Positions 48,457-59,290 of a stretch of DNA of 64,000 nucleotides are shown here, piece by piece (within the stretch, counting starts at the first letter, position 1; each line of letters opens with the position of its first letter). The position numbers and the translations under genes are program-made. This DNA comes from Cavia porcellus (lineage: Eukaryota; Chordata; Mammalia; Rodentia; Caviidae): NCBI RefSeq assembly GCF_034190915.1, contig NW_026947484.1, positions 207,340,657 through 207,404,656 of the forward strand. Direction: 5' to 3'. The notes beneath the pieces are model-generated. The model made no database searches and was not told the origin of the DNA. It saw only the letters and a list, made by a program, of their open reading frames with translations.

Positions 48457-48549
48457 GATGAAGGCTTGATGTTGAAAATTATGCTTTAGTATGTACTGTA
48501 GCATACTGAATTATATTATTCTGATAGAAGGAAAGAAAACTGCTCTTTG

Positions 48550-48573
48550 ATATATATATATATATATATATAT
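48550..48573. repeat. (TA)n microsatellite
   Basis: Twenty-four bases of alternating TA. Confidence 0.9.
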
Positions 48574-51500
48574 TATTTTCTTGTTTGCTTTCTTTCTACC
48601 ATTTATTTTGTTATTATAATTTATTTACTCTTGCTTTATAACAACAAGATTTTACATAAATAATACGTTAATCCCAACTTCCAGGAAAAAAAATGTGCAG
48701 TGTTTTATATAGGGATTAGGCAACAAAGGACAGAGCAGTTAAGACACACATCCTTTGTCCGACAACAGAAAGTACAGAAATGCAGAGTCTGCTCCTTGCT
48801 AGTACAACTTCCACACCTATGTTCTTGTCACACCAGTGCAAAACCTCAGCAGTGAAAACCACCAGGTGTGTTAAAAAAATTCAAGGTAACTGACATTCTT
48901 TTTTTTAATATTACAATGCAAGACACAACTAACATTGATAAAGTAATTTTCTCTACATTACTGGATTTCTCAAAGCTAACGAGTAATTTTGTAGCAGGAT
49001 CTGAAAAAAATAAACACTTTCAAATTAATCTGTGACACAGAACTTAATTCATGGCAGTGCATTTGATGCGAATTACTTTGGTGGGAATACTTTCTGACAG
49101 CTTAGTGTTTTCTTTTAATGAGTTTTTTTCTAAATACATCCAAACTTCCAAAGTATGAGCTAGAAGGCGATGGCTTACTTTATGCAAAACATTTTTTCTT
49201 TATAAAACATTTACTGTTTTATAAAGGGTTACTGTTAGTATTTATTTTAAAAGCTAGTATTTATTCTACACTCATAATTTTAGAGTAAACTTGATTTTAC
49301 TCAATACACATGTACAATAAATTTTACAAAATATAAGCATGCTTTAGTTATTTTTTTCTAAATAATTTGATTCATGCAATGTTTCGTTGGCCTTTAGAAA
49401 ACACTTAGTAAGATATTCTTAATTTTATATCTTAACAAAATTACAAAGTTAGGTGATCTGAGAGATACTTTTATGTATTTGTGCCACCTTCTCACTTAAA
49501 TTCTTACTGACTATTTTAGTCTGATTAATCTGACTAGAGAGTTGATATAATGTAAATATTTTTAAGTGTTTTGCAGTCTGGCTGTGTATAACTGCTGTGT
49601 ATCACAAACTGGTACTTAAGCTTAATCATATTCTTCTCCAATCATTTTTAGTGTTGAATTTGTTAGACATTTGCATTGTTCTACTGTTTTTGCTGTTTTA
49701 CTCCTCTGCTTCTAGTCTTTCTGGACCACTGTATATCATTTTGTGTCTTATAAAAGCACATGTTAAATTAATTATCACAGCCTAAAAGTGATATTTCTAT
49801 CTATATCTATTAAACAGAATAGTTTAATAAAATTGAAAAGATTACTGACTTTCAGGTTTTTAAAAATACTCAATTCTATCATTTAGATACCTATATTCCA
49901 CTTTATAATTTCTTTTGAGATTTTTAAAAATTACTTCTTTTCTATTAATTTTATAGTCATTACTTTTAGGGATAACAGTAAAAATATAGTTTCACATGAA
50001 ACAATTTAATTATGTTTATAACTTCAATTAATATTTATATGTATATATGTAATTTCTAACTGATTCTTGTATAAGACTATTGATTATTCATGAGTCTCTT
50101 CTTTTGTCTCACCCTTACTATTTTTTTAAACCAATAAAAATACCTAAGTACTAATTTGAATTTAAGGACTTTACTATGTACAGTATATTTGAGTTTGACA
50201 TTATTTATGTTTATTGCTTTTGTTGATTTTTTTTCTACTTTTGGGGCATCACTTTATTTTCTGTCTTCTGTATATATGAAAACAAATTTTCTTAATCTTT
50301 CTCAGAGGTGTACATCATGTTTCACTAAAAGTGACTGCTGTTTAGGATCTTGTTTTCTATTGGGCTCCCCCACTTGTTTTCTCATCTCATCTCTGTCTAT
50401 TTGTTCTCATTTCTTATATGCAGCCCAACAACGTTGAATCCAGACAAACATCTGCAGGCATATTGCTGATTCAGAAAGCTGTAGGGACCCCAACAATAGC
50501 AAATGTTTATCATTATATATGAGCACAGATAATGAAAACACTAAAATCGAACAAAATGACAAAGCAGAATATATACTCATGAGCTCTGAATAAAGGCCTA
50601 TTATCCTGCCACTAAGCAATAGCTTTTTTTTACACAAAGGAAGACATTGGCATAATTACAAGACTAAAAACCAAACAACTACAAATATATTGGAAATCAG
50701 AACGAAGTTTGTCATACTAATCAAAAACTTTAAGGCACTGAAAATCAAAATGTGAAAATAGGGATATTAACTATTCAAAATGTGGAAAGAAGTTATTTAA
50801 AATATTCAAAATTTTCAGTATTTTTATGAACATTAGAAAATTTCTATAATATGTCAATTTAAGTCAATGATGTTTTAATTTTTAAAATTTTAAAAGTTTT
50901 GGTAATTCAATGAATATAAACTTAAAAAGAACTAATAAGTAGTGTAATACAATAACCTGTGTTTGAGTAATTTAAAAGACTGCAAGATACGAAAGGATAA
51001 AATGTAAAATAGAATCATAAAAAGAAACAGTAGATATAATTCAAGTAATTTTTTACATATATTCAAAATACATCAAGTACTCATTAAAATGTTATGATTG
51101 TGAAAAATCTATAAAACAAAAAAATAGGTCTTTGATTGCAAGTTCATCACTGCCTTGTCTTTACAATCCATAATCTTTGCCTCTTAAATGATTCTTCCTT
51201 CACAGGCAATAAGAGTATGTGAAACATTTTTTTGGTGTTTTGTTGTTTCATCTTTCTTTTTGATAATAATTCCCTTTTTTTGGCAGGAGCAGTCATGCCT
51301 CACAAACTCATTCTATTTGTAAGTGGAAGACAATAAAATTACTACGTTCAGATCAGATGTATTAATGTATTTCAATTTTTATGAAGTATTCCAGAAAAAC
51401 AAAGAGTAAAAGTCTAAGATATGTGGATGATCAGAGAATTTCCAGTTTTAAAAGAGTCAACAAAGTCTTTGAGATAAACCCTTTATTCTGTGATTACTTC

Positions 51501-52305
51501 TCTTTTCCTTAGTGAGAAGTTTAAACAATTTGTGAAGAGCTCCCTTTAGATTTTAATCACCACCATTGAAGTCCAGAAGTCCTTGTAGAGATTTTTGTTA
51601 TGCTGCTACAACACCTATATGTGACCTTCATTGTAGATGCAGCTCTATGTGTATACTACAATTGTGTGGTATGCTCTGCTCATTATACCCTTTAGGACCT
51701 GTGCCTATTTGTACTTGTGTTCCTGGCACAATTGTGTGATGATTTGATATATGAATTATTAGAAGTTGTGTTTAAAAATTTTTCTTCTTGAAAGACAATA
51801 TTGTTTTCCTATCATGTTTGCTAAAATAAAATCACTAAGACTGCTTTTAGGTCAGCTAAAATGTATCCGAAGTGATTTAAATATTATTTTTAAATAAAAG
51901 GATACTATACCATTTACAAAATAGAGTTAAAGATAAAAATGCTGACAGTCTCTTAGCACTAGAGATATTCCAATCTAGTTGTTTTTAAGGTACAAATTAA
52001 CTGTATATTTACTTATAGCTTTTCAAAAATAAATGTTTCATAAAACATCTCCGCTTTCAAAAGTTTTACTATTTCCTCCCATTTGCTAAAAAATCATATA
52101 TTTAAATCTGCTTTTCTTCTATATAGCTAGCTATCATAGGTGGAATGATACATGCGAGTTAGAATACAGTAGAAATATTGAAATAAATATATTTGTTACT
52201 GGGGAAACTCTAATGAATTAAAATTAAGCCAAAATGCATAAAATATATTACATATTTAATCTACTTGCTGGCAATAATAATGAATATCCAAAATATTTAT
52301 TAAAA
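48574..52305. other. Unique AT-rich DNA, no gene seen
   Basis: No repeat family or exon recognised. The 93-codon plus-strand frame at 50156-50437 is hydrophobic only because the region is T-rich. I see no promoter, splice pair or domain. Confidence 0.55.
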
Positions 52306-52309
52306 AGAA

Positions 52310-53040
52310 AATAAAACAAAACAGAACAGAACAAAGCAGATCAGAACAAAACAATGCAAGCAGCACAGGATTTCAAAGCCAGGCATCAGGAAATCAACAG
52401 TGGCTACCATCATATCTCTTGCTTTCTTCAAAATAGTTGTCCATATCTTCAAAAAATCAGTTCAAACAAAACAAAATAATATAAAACTGATCAAAACAGA
52501 AGAAAGAAAGCATTATAGGCCTTCAAAACCAGACCATAGGAAAATCAACAATGGCTGTCATAATGTCTCTAGTTTTCTTTAGAATTTTTTCCTACTTTCA
52601 CACATATTGAAATAAAATAACAGAAAACAGTCTATAACAAATCAAAACTAAGAATAGAAAAATTATTGAATTTCAAAACAAGGTGATAAATCAGCAATGG
52701 CTACCTTGATGTATTGTTTTCTTCAGTGTAGCTGTTGATACCATAATGCATGCTAAAATCAATTCTTATCAACTCTTTAGGAGAAGATCTAGGCATGTAT
52801 CTGCCTATACATGAACATCTATCCCTTCCTTATAGAAGGAAAAACAGTAAAATACAAGAACAACAAGAATCAACTACCAGCCACACTAGACAGGGCTCTG
52901 CAGGTTTTGAGCCTGTCAGGGCCATGCCCAGTGACCTTTCATTTCAGGGAACTGGGCTACTAGAGGTGAGTTCATGCAAACCAGCTCAGGCCCAGCGAGA
53001 GTTTAAAATCATCATTCCCAGTGGAATGATTATCCCCAGT
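52310..53040 (-). mobile_element. L1 3'UTR-type block joined to an inverted 5'UTR monomer
   Basis: 52320-52740 holds three copies of the L1 3'UTR repeat, with 'tcaacagtggctacc', 'tcaacaatggctgtc' and 'tcagcaatggctacc' at about 52394, 52545 and 52690. There is no ORF2 C-terminal sequence after it. Instead, 52868-53017 is a 5'UTR monomer of the type at 20.7-21.5 kb but in the opposite orientation to it. L1 ORF2 then starts abruptly at 53044, in its middle. I read this as either a separate short composite element or a rearranged L1. Confidence 0.65.
52868..53017 (+). repeat. Single inverted L1 5'UTR monomer
   Basis: The reverse complement contains 'tgatgattttaaactctc', 'gcatgaactcacct', 'cactgggcatggccctg' and 'ctagtgtggctg' in the same order as the monomers at 20.9-21.4 kb. 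Those monomers belong to a minus-strand L1, so this unit is in the plus-strand sense. Confidence 0.8.
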
Positions 53041-53355
53041 GGGGTGATTATTCAGCAGTTTTACATCTTTTGACCCACCTTTGGTACTTTATATGTTTCT
53101 AAGAATCTGTCCATTTCTTCTGTGTTATCAAACCTATGAGAGTAGAGGCTTTTGAAATAGGTGATGATGATCTTCTGTATTTCCATAGTGTCTTTAGTGA
53201 TTTCACGTTTTTCATTCTTTATTGCATGAATTTGAGCTTTTTCTTTCCTTTTTTTAGTAAGGTTTGTTAGGGGATTATCAATTTTATTTATTCTTTCAAA
53301 GAACCAACTCTTTGATTCATTAATTCTTTGGATTGTTTTCTTAGTCTCTATAGCA

Positions 53356-54232
53356 TTAATTTCTGCTCTGATTTTTATAATTTCCTCCCTTCTTTTGACT
53401 TTGGATTTGACTTGCTCTTCTTTTTCTGGATGTTAGTGGTATAGCATCAGGTTGTTTATTTGTACTCATTCTGTTTTCTAGATGTGGGAACTCAGTGCAG
53501 TAAATTTTCCTTTGAGGACCACTTTCATTGCATCCCACAGATTCCGGTAAGTTGTATTTGTATTTTTGTTTGCTTGTAGGTATTGTTCAATTTCTTCTTT
53601 AATTTCCCCTGTGACCCACTGATTGCTCAAGAGTGTATTATACAATTTCCATTGTTAGTGGGGTTTTTGCAGTTTCTTTTATCATTTATTTCTAGTTTCA
53701 TGGTGGTATGATCTGATAATTTTCACTGGATAATTTCTTTTGCATTTATTTAAATACGTTCTGTGGGCTAGTATATTGCCTATTTTAGAGAATGTCCCAT
53801 GTACTGCTGAGAAGAATGTGGATTCTGATGTTGTTGGATGGTATACTCTGTGTATGTCTATCAAGTTCATTTGTCCACAGCTGTGATTCAGTTATATTAT
53901 TTCTTTGCTGATTTTCTGTCTAGTTGATTTGTTCATTGGTGTCCATGGTCTGTTAACATCTCCTGTTGTATTTATTACTTATTTGATTTTTTTTATTTCT
54001 ATAAATATTTGCTTTGTATAATGAATGTGGTGCTCTGGAATTTGGTGCATATATATTTAAGATTATTATCTATTCCTCTTGAAGTTTTTTCCCTAACTTG
54101 TAGGTAGTGGCTTTCTTTATGTCTTAGAATCATTCTTGGTTTGAAGTTCACATTGTCTGCAAACAAAACAACTACTACTTTTTTTTTGGTTCCTGTTTCA
54201 TGAAGTATTGTTTTCCACCCTTTGACTTTCAA
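53356..54232 (-). pseudogene. L1 ORF2p endonuclease/linker pieces, broken
   Basis: Minus-strand pieces at 53999-54232 (with 'NVNFKPRMILRHKESHYL' and 'KYICTKFQSTTF') and 53356-53538 (linker, 'QIQSQKKGGNYKNQ') correspond to the same parts of ORF2 seen at 18997-19230 and 18430-18600. Catalytic residues are not continuous. Confidence 0.75.
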
Positions 54233-54320
54233 TATGTGAGTTTTCCTTTGGGATAGATGAGTTTCTTATAGACAGCATATGGCTGAATGTTGTTTCTTGA
54301 TTCATTCTGCCAGTCTGCTG

Positions 54321-54381
54321 CTTCTTCTTCTTCTTCTTCTTCTTCTTCTTCTTCTTCTTCTTCTTCTTCTTCTTCTTCTTC
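54321..54381. repeat. (CTT)20, i.e. GAA·TTC triplet repeat
   Basis: About twenty perfect CTT units embedded in L1 sequence, replacing a short T/C-rich segment of the other copies. Pure homopurine/homopyrimidine mirror-repeat DNA. Confidence 0.97.
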
Positions 54382-54559
54382 CTTTTTTATGAATTGAGAC
54401 CATTTACATTAATGGTTATAACTGTTATATATTGGTTTATTGTTGACATGTTATCTTGCTGCTATTGTATCTTTATCTTTCCATTCTGTTTAATTGTCTG
54501 CCTTCTTTAGTGTTTTTTTTTTTTCTTTTTTTCCTATATGCATCTAAACTATCTTTCTG

Positions 54560-55490
54560 TATTCTTTGCAGGGTTGGTTTGGTGATTATGAAGTTCTTTG
54601 TCATGGAAGTATCTTGTTTCTCCAACCATTTTGAAGGACAGTTTTGCAGCATACATCAGTCTTGGCTGGAAGTCAATCCGTTTAGGATCTGAAGTACTTC
54701 ACTCCATGCTCTTCTTAGCTTCATTGTTTGCATTGAGATGTCTGCTGTAATTCTGATAGGTTTTCCTTTAGGGGTGATCTGTCTTTTGTTTCTAACAGCT
54801 TTTAATATTCTATTCTTATGCTAGATTTCAGGGATGGTGATTATTATATGTCTGGTGTAGTTTTATTTTGGTTATGGCTATTTGGAGTTCTATATGCTTC
54901 ACTAATTCAAATGTCAGTTTCCATTCTTATGTTTGGGAAATTTGCCACTATTACTTCTGTAAATAGCCTCTTGATATCATTTGTATTGTCCCCTTTTTTT
55001 TTTATTTATCCCTATCAATCTGATATTTTCTTTGCATCATCTTGCAGCTGTTGAATTGTTATTTCTTGATTCCTGACATATCCTTTCCTGTTCACTAGCT
55101 GCAATCTTGTTGTCAAGGTCTGAAATTGTATCTTCACTTTCGTTGAGGCAGTTATGACAACTTTGAATAGAAGTTTTGATTTTCTGTATATCTCTTTGAA
55201 TCTGCTTCATATATACTGTTTGTTTCTTATATTGTTCATCTAGGGATTCTATCTTTTTGTTTTATTCCTCTAATTTTTTAGCTGTGTCTTTAGATGTGTC
55301 CAGCATTTCTTTTATTATGTTTATCATTTATTCTCTTACCTGAGACATTATTTCTTATCTGAGTTTCTTCACAGCTTCATGGAGTTTTCCTTTACTTCAG
55401 TTTAGAAGTTTCAGGTGTATAGCTTGCATGTTTTACTATGTCCATTTTTCCTAGGCTTGTTTGGGATTGGCTGGAGGTTTGAGAGTGCAT
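54560..55490 (-). pseudogene. L1 ORF1, degraded
   Basis: The ATG at 55490 opens with MHSQTS, matching the ORF1 starts at 20536 and 12396. Downstream nucleotide similarity to ORF1 is clear (coiled-coil part 55050-55400, 'gcatcatcttgcagctgttg' at the RRM boundary near 55034), but stops and shifts break the frame throughout. Confidence 0.75.
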
Positions 55491-55494
55491 TTTG

Positions 55495-56155
55495 CTTTTT
55501 CATTTTGTTATTTTCCTGTATTCCCCTGGGAAGCCAAGTGCCAGGACTCAGTGGCTTTCTTGGTTGAAGATGTCTGTCCATACTTCAGAGATTTTAAGTG
55601 GGGGGCTTTAGGCAGGCCACATCAGATCCCTAGTGGCACTCAAAGGCTCCTCTGAAGGAGGGAGTATGTGGGGTGGACCTTCATCTCACCCCCATGGCAC
55701 TCCAAAGCTCCCCATATGCTTCAGGTTGCTGGGCAGGGCTCCACTAATTTCTGAGCAGCACAAGCAAGGCTCAACAGCTAGATGCAATACTCTGTGCAGG
55801 CCTTCCAGTGACACATCATGGCACACCAGAGCTTCCCAGCTGTTTAGAGATGCTGGGTGATCAGAACCCTCCCAGGTTCTTAGCAAGGTGTATCAGTTAC
55901 ACATCTAGGTGGAGTTTGCTGTGTAGGCCTTCCGCTCAGCCGAGGCAGCTCCCCTGCCTCTCAAGGTCACTGGGCAGCACCCAACCAGGACCTGAGTGAC
56001 CTACTACTGGCCCCCTGCTCTTTGGGGACACGGGGTAGGGCCCTACCATGTTCCAAGCGAGGTGCCAATCTTGCACAGCTAGGTGGAGTTTGCTGTGTAG
56101 GCCTTTGGCTCTTGCCACTAAGCGCAGGGGGCTCCCCTCAGGAACATTGTATTTG
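55495..56155 (-). promoter_or_regulatory. L1 5'UTR with a third monomer type
   Basis: The phrase 'agctaggtggagtttgctgt' with 'gtaggcctt' occurs near 55905 and 56079 (174 bp apart), with a diverged version near 55776. Other recurring words are 'ccctaccatgttc'/'ccctcccaggttc' and 'agcaaggtg'/'agcgaggtg'. It is not recognisably related to the monomers at 12.4-13.1 or 20.5-21.5 kb. Open frames here (55633-55860 plus, 55686-55886 minus and others) are composition artefacts. Confidence 0.75.
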
Positions 56156-57405
56156 CAAGACAATTATAGCAGAGTATCACTGAAAATATACTTTGATAAA
56201 CATTTGGAAATTCGTTCTACTCTTTGAGTTTTTAATAGAATCGTTGGGAATTATGTACCCTCATTTTTTGTTTTCTAATATTTAACTGTACTGTGTAGAG
56301 AAAATCTCAGTATTGAGCATGCTAATAAATATTTATTTCACTAGCATTCTTATTTCCACTGACCTGATAATCTCTGACATATCCTTTATTTGAAGAAGAG
56401 TTTACAGAATTACCCAAAACTTTCACAGCTCTCCTACCAATACACATTTAAACCAGAGGCTGGCATGGTAGAGGTGTGGATCCGCTCAGATGAGGAACAA
56501 CTGATTCTTCACTGCTGCTTCTGTGTACTGTCTTGATTTGTTACAAAACTGTTATTTTAGAAGCACACTTCATTTATATTTAGATTTTTAAAAGATTTAC
56601 CACAAAATTTTTTGTGTAGCTTAAAAAAATATTTTTATTAGATTTCCCTAAGACTGGAATTTTCATGTTTCCAAGATTTAAAAGGAAAAAATGTCATACA
56701 GTTCCTCTTTGTCAGTGGTCTTTCGGAACTAGAAAGAATAAGAGAAATGAAACAGCAGGATTCTAAGAAGTAATATATCTGCTCAGAATGATTGGTATCA
56801 ATTTGGATCAAATGTAAATTAGTAAAATTATCTGTTATTTAATTTGTTATTTCCCACCGTCATCACTAATTTTTAAACACTGGTCAAACAATTTTCTGTT
56901 AATCTTAGTTGGAACAGTTTCCCTGTGCAAGTATAAAATAAACATTTCTTGAAGAAGCAAATAAATGGTACAAAACTATTAATAATGAGATAAAACGAAC
57001 TGAGAGAAAAAAACGAGTGATAATTGTGTAACAAAAAATATGTCCTGTATCAATTTTCTGCAATGCATTTAAAATTACTTGTGTGGAGTGTGCATAATTC
57101 AGAAGAAACTAGAAATGTCATGACAAAGGATGGTGTTCAAATTCTAATGGTTTAAAACAATGGCATTTTATTTATCTACTTACACGTGTTATTAAAAAAA
57201 TATTGGGAACTCACTAATTTTTGATCAGGAGAAGTAAGACCACTAAAAGCTGAGAGCCGCAATTGAGTGAAGAAAACAAAGAATAACATAAAAAATCCTC
57301 TGGTCACTTAGGCTAGCAAGCCGCATGGACTCTGAAGTCTGAGAACCTTTTGTTATTAAATTTTAGTTTGAGTAGGCTTGGATTTCATGCAATAAATGAT
57401 AGCAG

Positions 57406-57463
57406 AAGGGAAGGAAAGGGAAGGGAGGGGAGGGAAGACCAAAGGGAAGGGAGGGAGGGAGGA
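57406..57463. repeat. GA-rich (GGAAG)n low-complexity tract
   Basis: Almost pure purine run of GGAAGG/GGGAGG units interrupted once by 'accaaa'. Confidence 0.9.
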
Positions 57464-58939
57464 TATTATTCCTAAGGAAGCAGCATTCCAGAATTTCAGC
57501 AATCTGAACAGCAGTCAAATAAAAGAATAAGAAAATTAACAAATGTTAAATACATTTTCAAATTTTGATAATTCTGATATTTACACTTTGGGTAATGGAA
57601 GAGGAAGAAGAGGGCAAAGAATCAACAAGAAAAAAGTGATCAATACATTTATCATAGTAATTCAGCAAGAAATGATAGTCAGTATTGGGCTACCCATTTT
57701 GTTAAGCAAGTAAAACAAAAGCACTGGGAAAAATTCTACCTTTCTATAAAGAAAAAGGCACAGAACTTGACATCCTATTTAATTTTCTAAAAAACAATAG
57801 AATTAGAAACAAATCCAACAGTTATGTATTTTAGCAATTGAAAGATTGGGTTACTATGAATGCATGTAAATGTAAGAGAGTAAGACAAAATAGTTTTTGA
57901 AGCACAACACATAAAATTTTGAATCATTTGAACAACTTTACCCTCAGTAAAAATCATATCAAAGGAGAAACAGTGTAATACAAAAGGGCTTCTCTCTCTG
58001 CCTGAATAGCAACATGAAATTAAGGGTGAGTTAATTTCCTATTCATGGATGCCGGTCTGCTTTGAAATTTACTCATACACTCAGACATGTTAGCAGATAA
58101 TGCCGTCTGTAATGCAGTCTTTAAATGCACTGTGTGACTGGCACTGTTTAAACATAACACTTAGTTGCAATATCACCCCAAATTATCCTAGCAGGGAGAG
58201 CTGAGGCAAACCACCAATTTTGACTCTACATGTATCCTAGATACAGAAAAATGGATAAATTGGCTTCTTTTGTGCTCTCCTTGGTACTTCTCTTTATGAA
58301 CAATGAAATTGTGTGGCTGGAGATTTCAGCTTTCAGAGAGGTTGGAGAGGAAAGCTCCGGGAGTTAACACCTCCCTGAGAAACACGGTTTGTAAATGGAT
58401 CCAGCAGTCAGTCCTCATGCTGAAGTGGGTGGGTGTAGATTACAGGGCAAGAGGTAGTTATTTTAAGCAGCATGCTCTAAGCGGCTAAATTCTGATGGGG
58501 AATATGAAACCTCATGATGAGTTAAAATTCTAGATTAATTTGGGTCTTCAAAGGGCTATTATTCAAAAGGTTATCAGTATGCTTCCAAGACTTACTGAGG
58601 AGTGATTTTACAACTTTCCATCCCAAAAACTGTAAGATCTTCAACAAACCACTCAGGCTTCATTCTTTCTCTGCAAAATAGGGGTAACCTTGAAAGGTCA
58701 GCGAGAAGGTCAGAAGTTCACATGAGGCCTCTTCCCACTTCAGGGTGTATGATTCTGTGTTTTACAGAGGTTTCTGATTTGCAGTGCACAAAGGTGTGTG
58801 AATCATGGTGAATCGCTATATAACCTTTGAAATGGTGACCACTTACTCTCTCCCAGTACACTTAAGTCACTGCATAATCTCAGCTACCTCTGCCCTGACT
58901 TGGGGATAATTTAAGAAATATTTGCTCAAAAGTGATTAA

Positions 58940-59045
58940 GAGATAATCATAAACCCCTTGAGGGGGCTTATGAGGATTACACGAATTAATGCATTATAAT
59001 ACTTAATCCACTTCTTTTTGTGTACCTGTTGTTCAATAAGCAGCA
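58940..59045 (+). mobile_element. Possible MIR fragment
   Basis: 'gaggattacacgaattaatg' followed by 'cattataatacttaatcc' and 'gttcaataagc' resembles the 3' half of a MIR. A core-like piece ('aaaccactcaggcttcattc' to 'gcaaaataggggtaacc') lies at about 58636-58688. Both are weak matches made from memory. Confidence 0.3.
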
Positions 59046-59209
59046 TTGGGAGTGGGTGCACTGACGGTCATCACTGAATTGGTCATGGTCCTCATGGTGG
59101 TGGCAAACTTTCCAATGGTCTCCTCCGATTCGGTACACTGATTTCCTGATGCTGATGCTAAGTATATAAATTTTTTTTCTGCCCTTTGTTCAACTATGTA
59201 ATTCTTTCT

Positions 59210-59290
59210 TTAAAAATTTTTTCTAAAATGAATTTTATTGGTTCATTTTGGTATACATAAAGATAACACTGTTGGTTACTCTTAAGCACT
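59210..59290 (-). mobile_element. Possible short L1 3'UTR remnant
   Basis: 'gaattttattggttcatttt' plus 'ggtatacataaagataacac' resembles the L1 3'UTR starts at 43.38 and 39.35 kb. It is too short to be sure. Confidence 0.35.

Larger units (their letters stand above)
53044..56155 (-). mobile_element. LINE-1 5' half (5'UTR, ORF1, 5' ORF2), minus strand
   Basis: Reading down from 56155: GC-rich 5'UTR (to about 55495), ORF1 from ATG 55490 to about 54560, and ORF2 endonuclease and linker to 53044. There the sequence matches the full-length copy at about 18138 and then stops, so RT and the C-terminus are absent. A (CTT)n expansion sits at 54321-54381 in the region just before the ORF2 endonuclease end. 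Confidence 0.85.

Noticed and set aside
53044..56155. Simple 5'-truncated L1
   Set aside because: It keeps the 5'UTR and ORF1 but lacks RT and the C-terminus, the reverse of normal 5' truncation, so a later deletion or rearrangement is needed.
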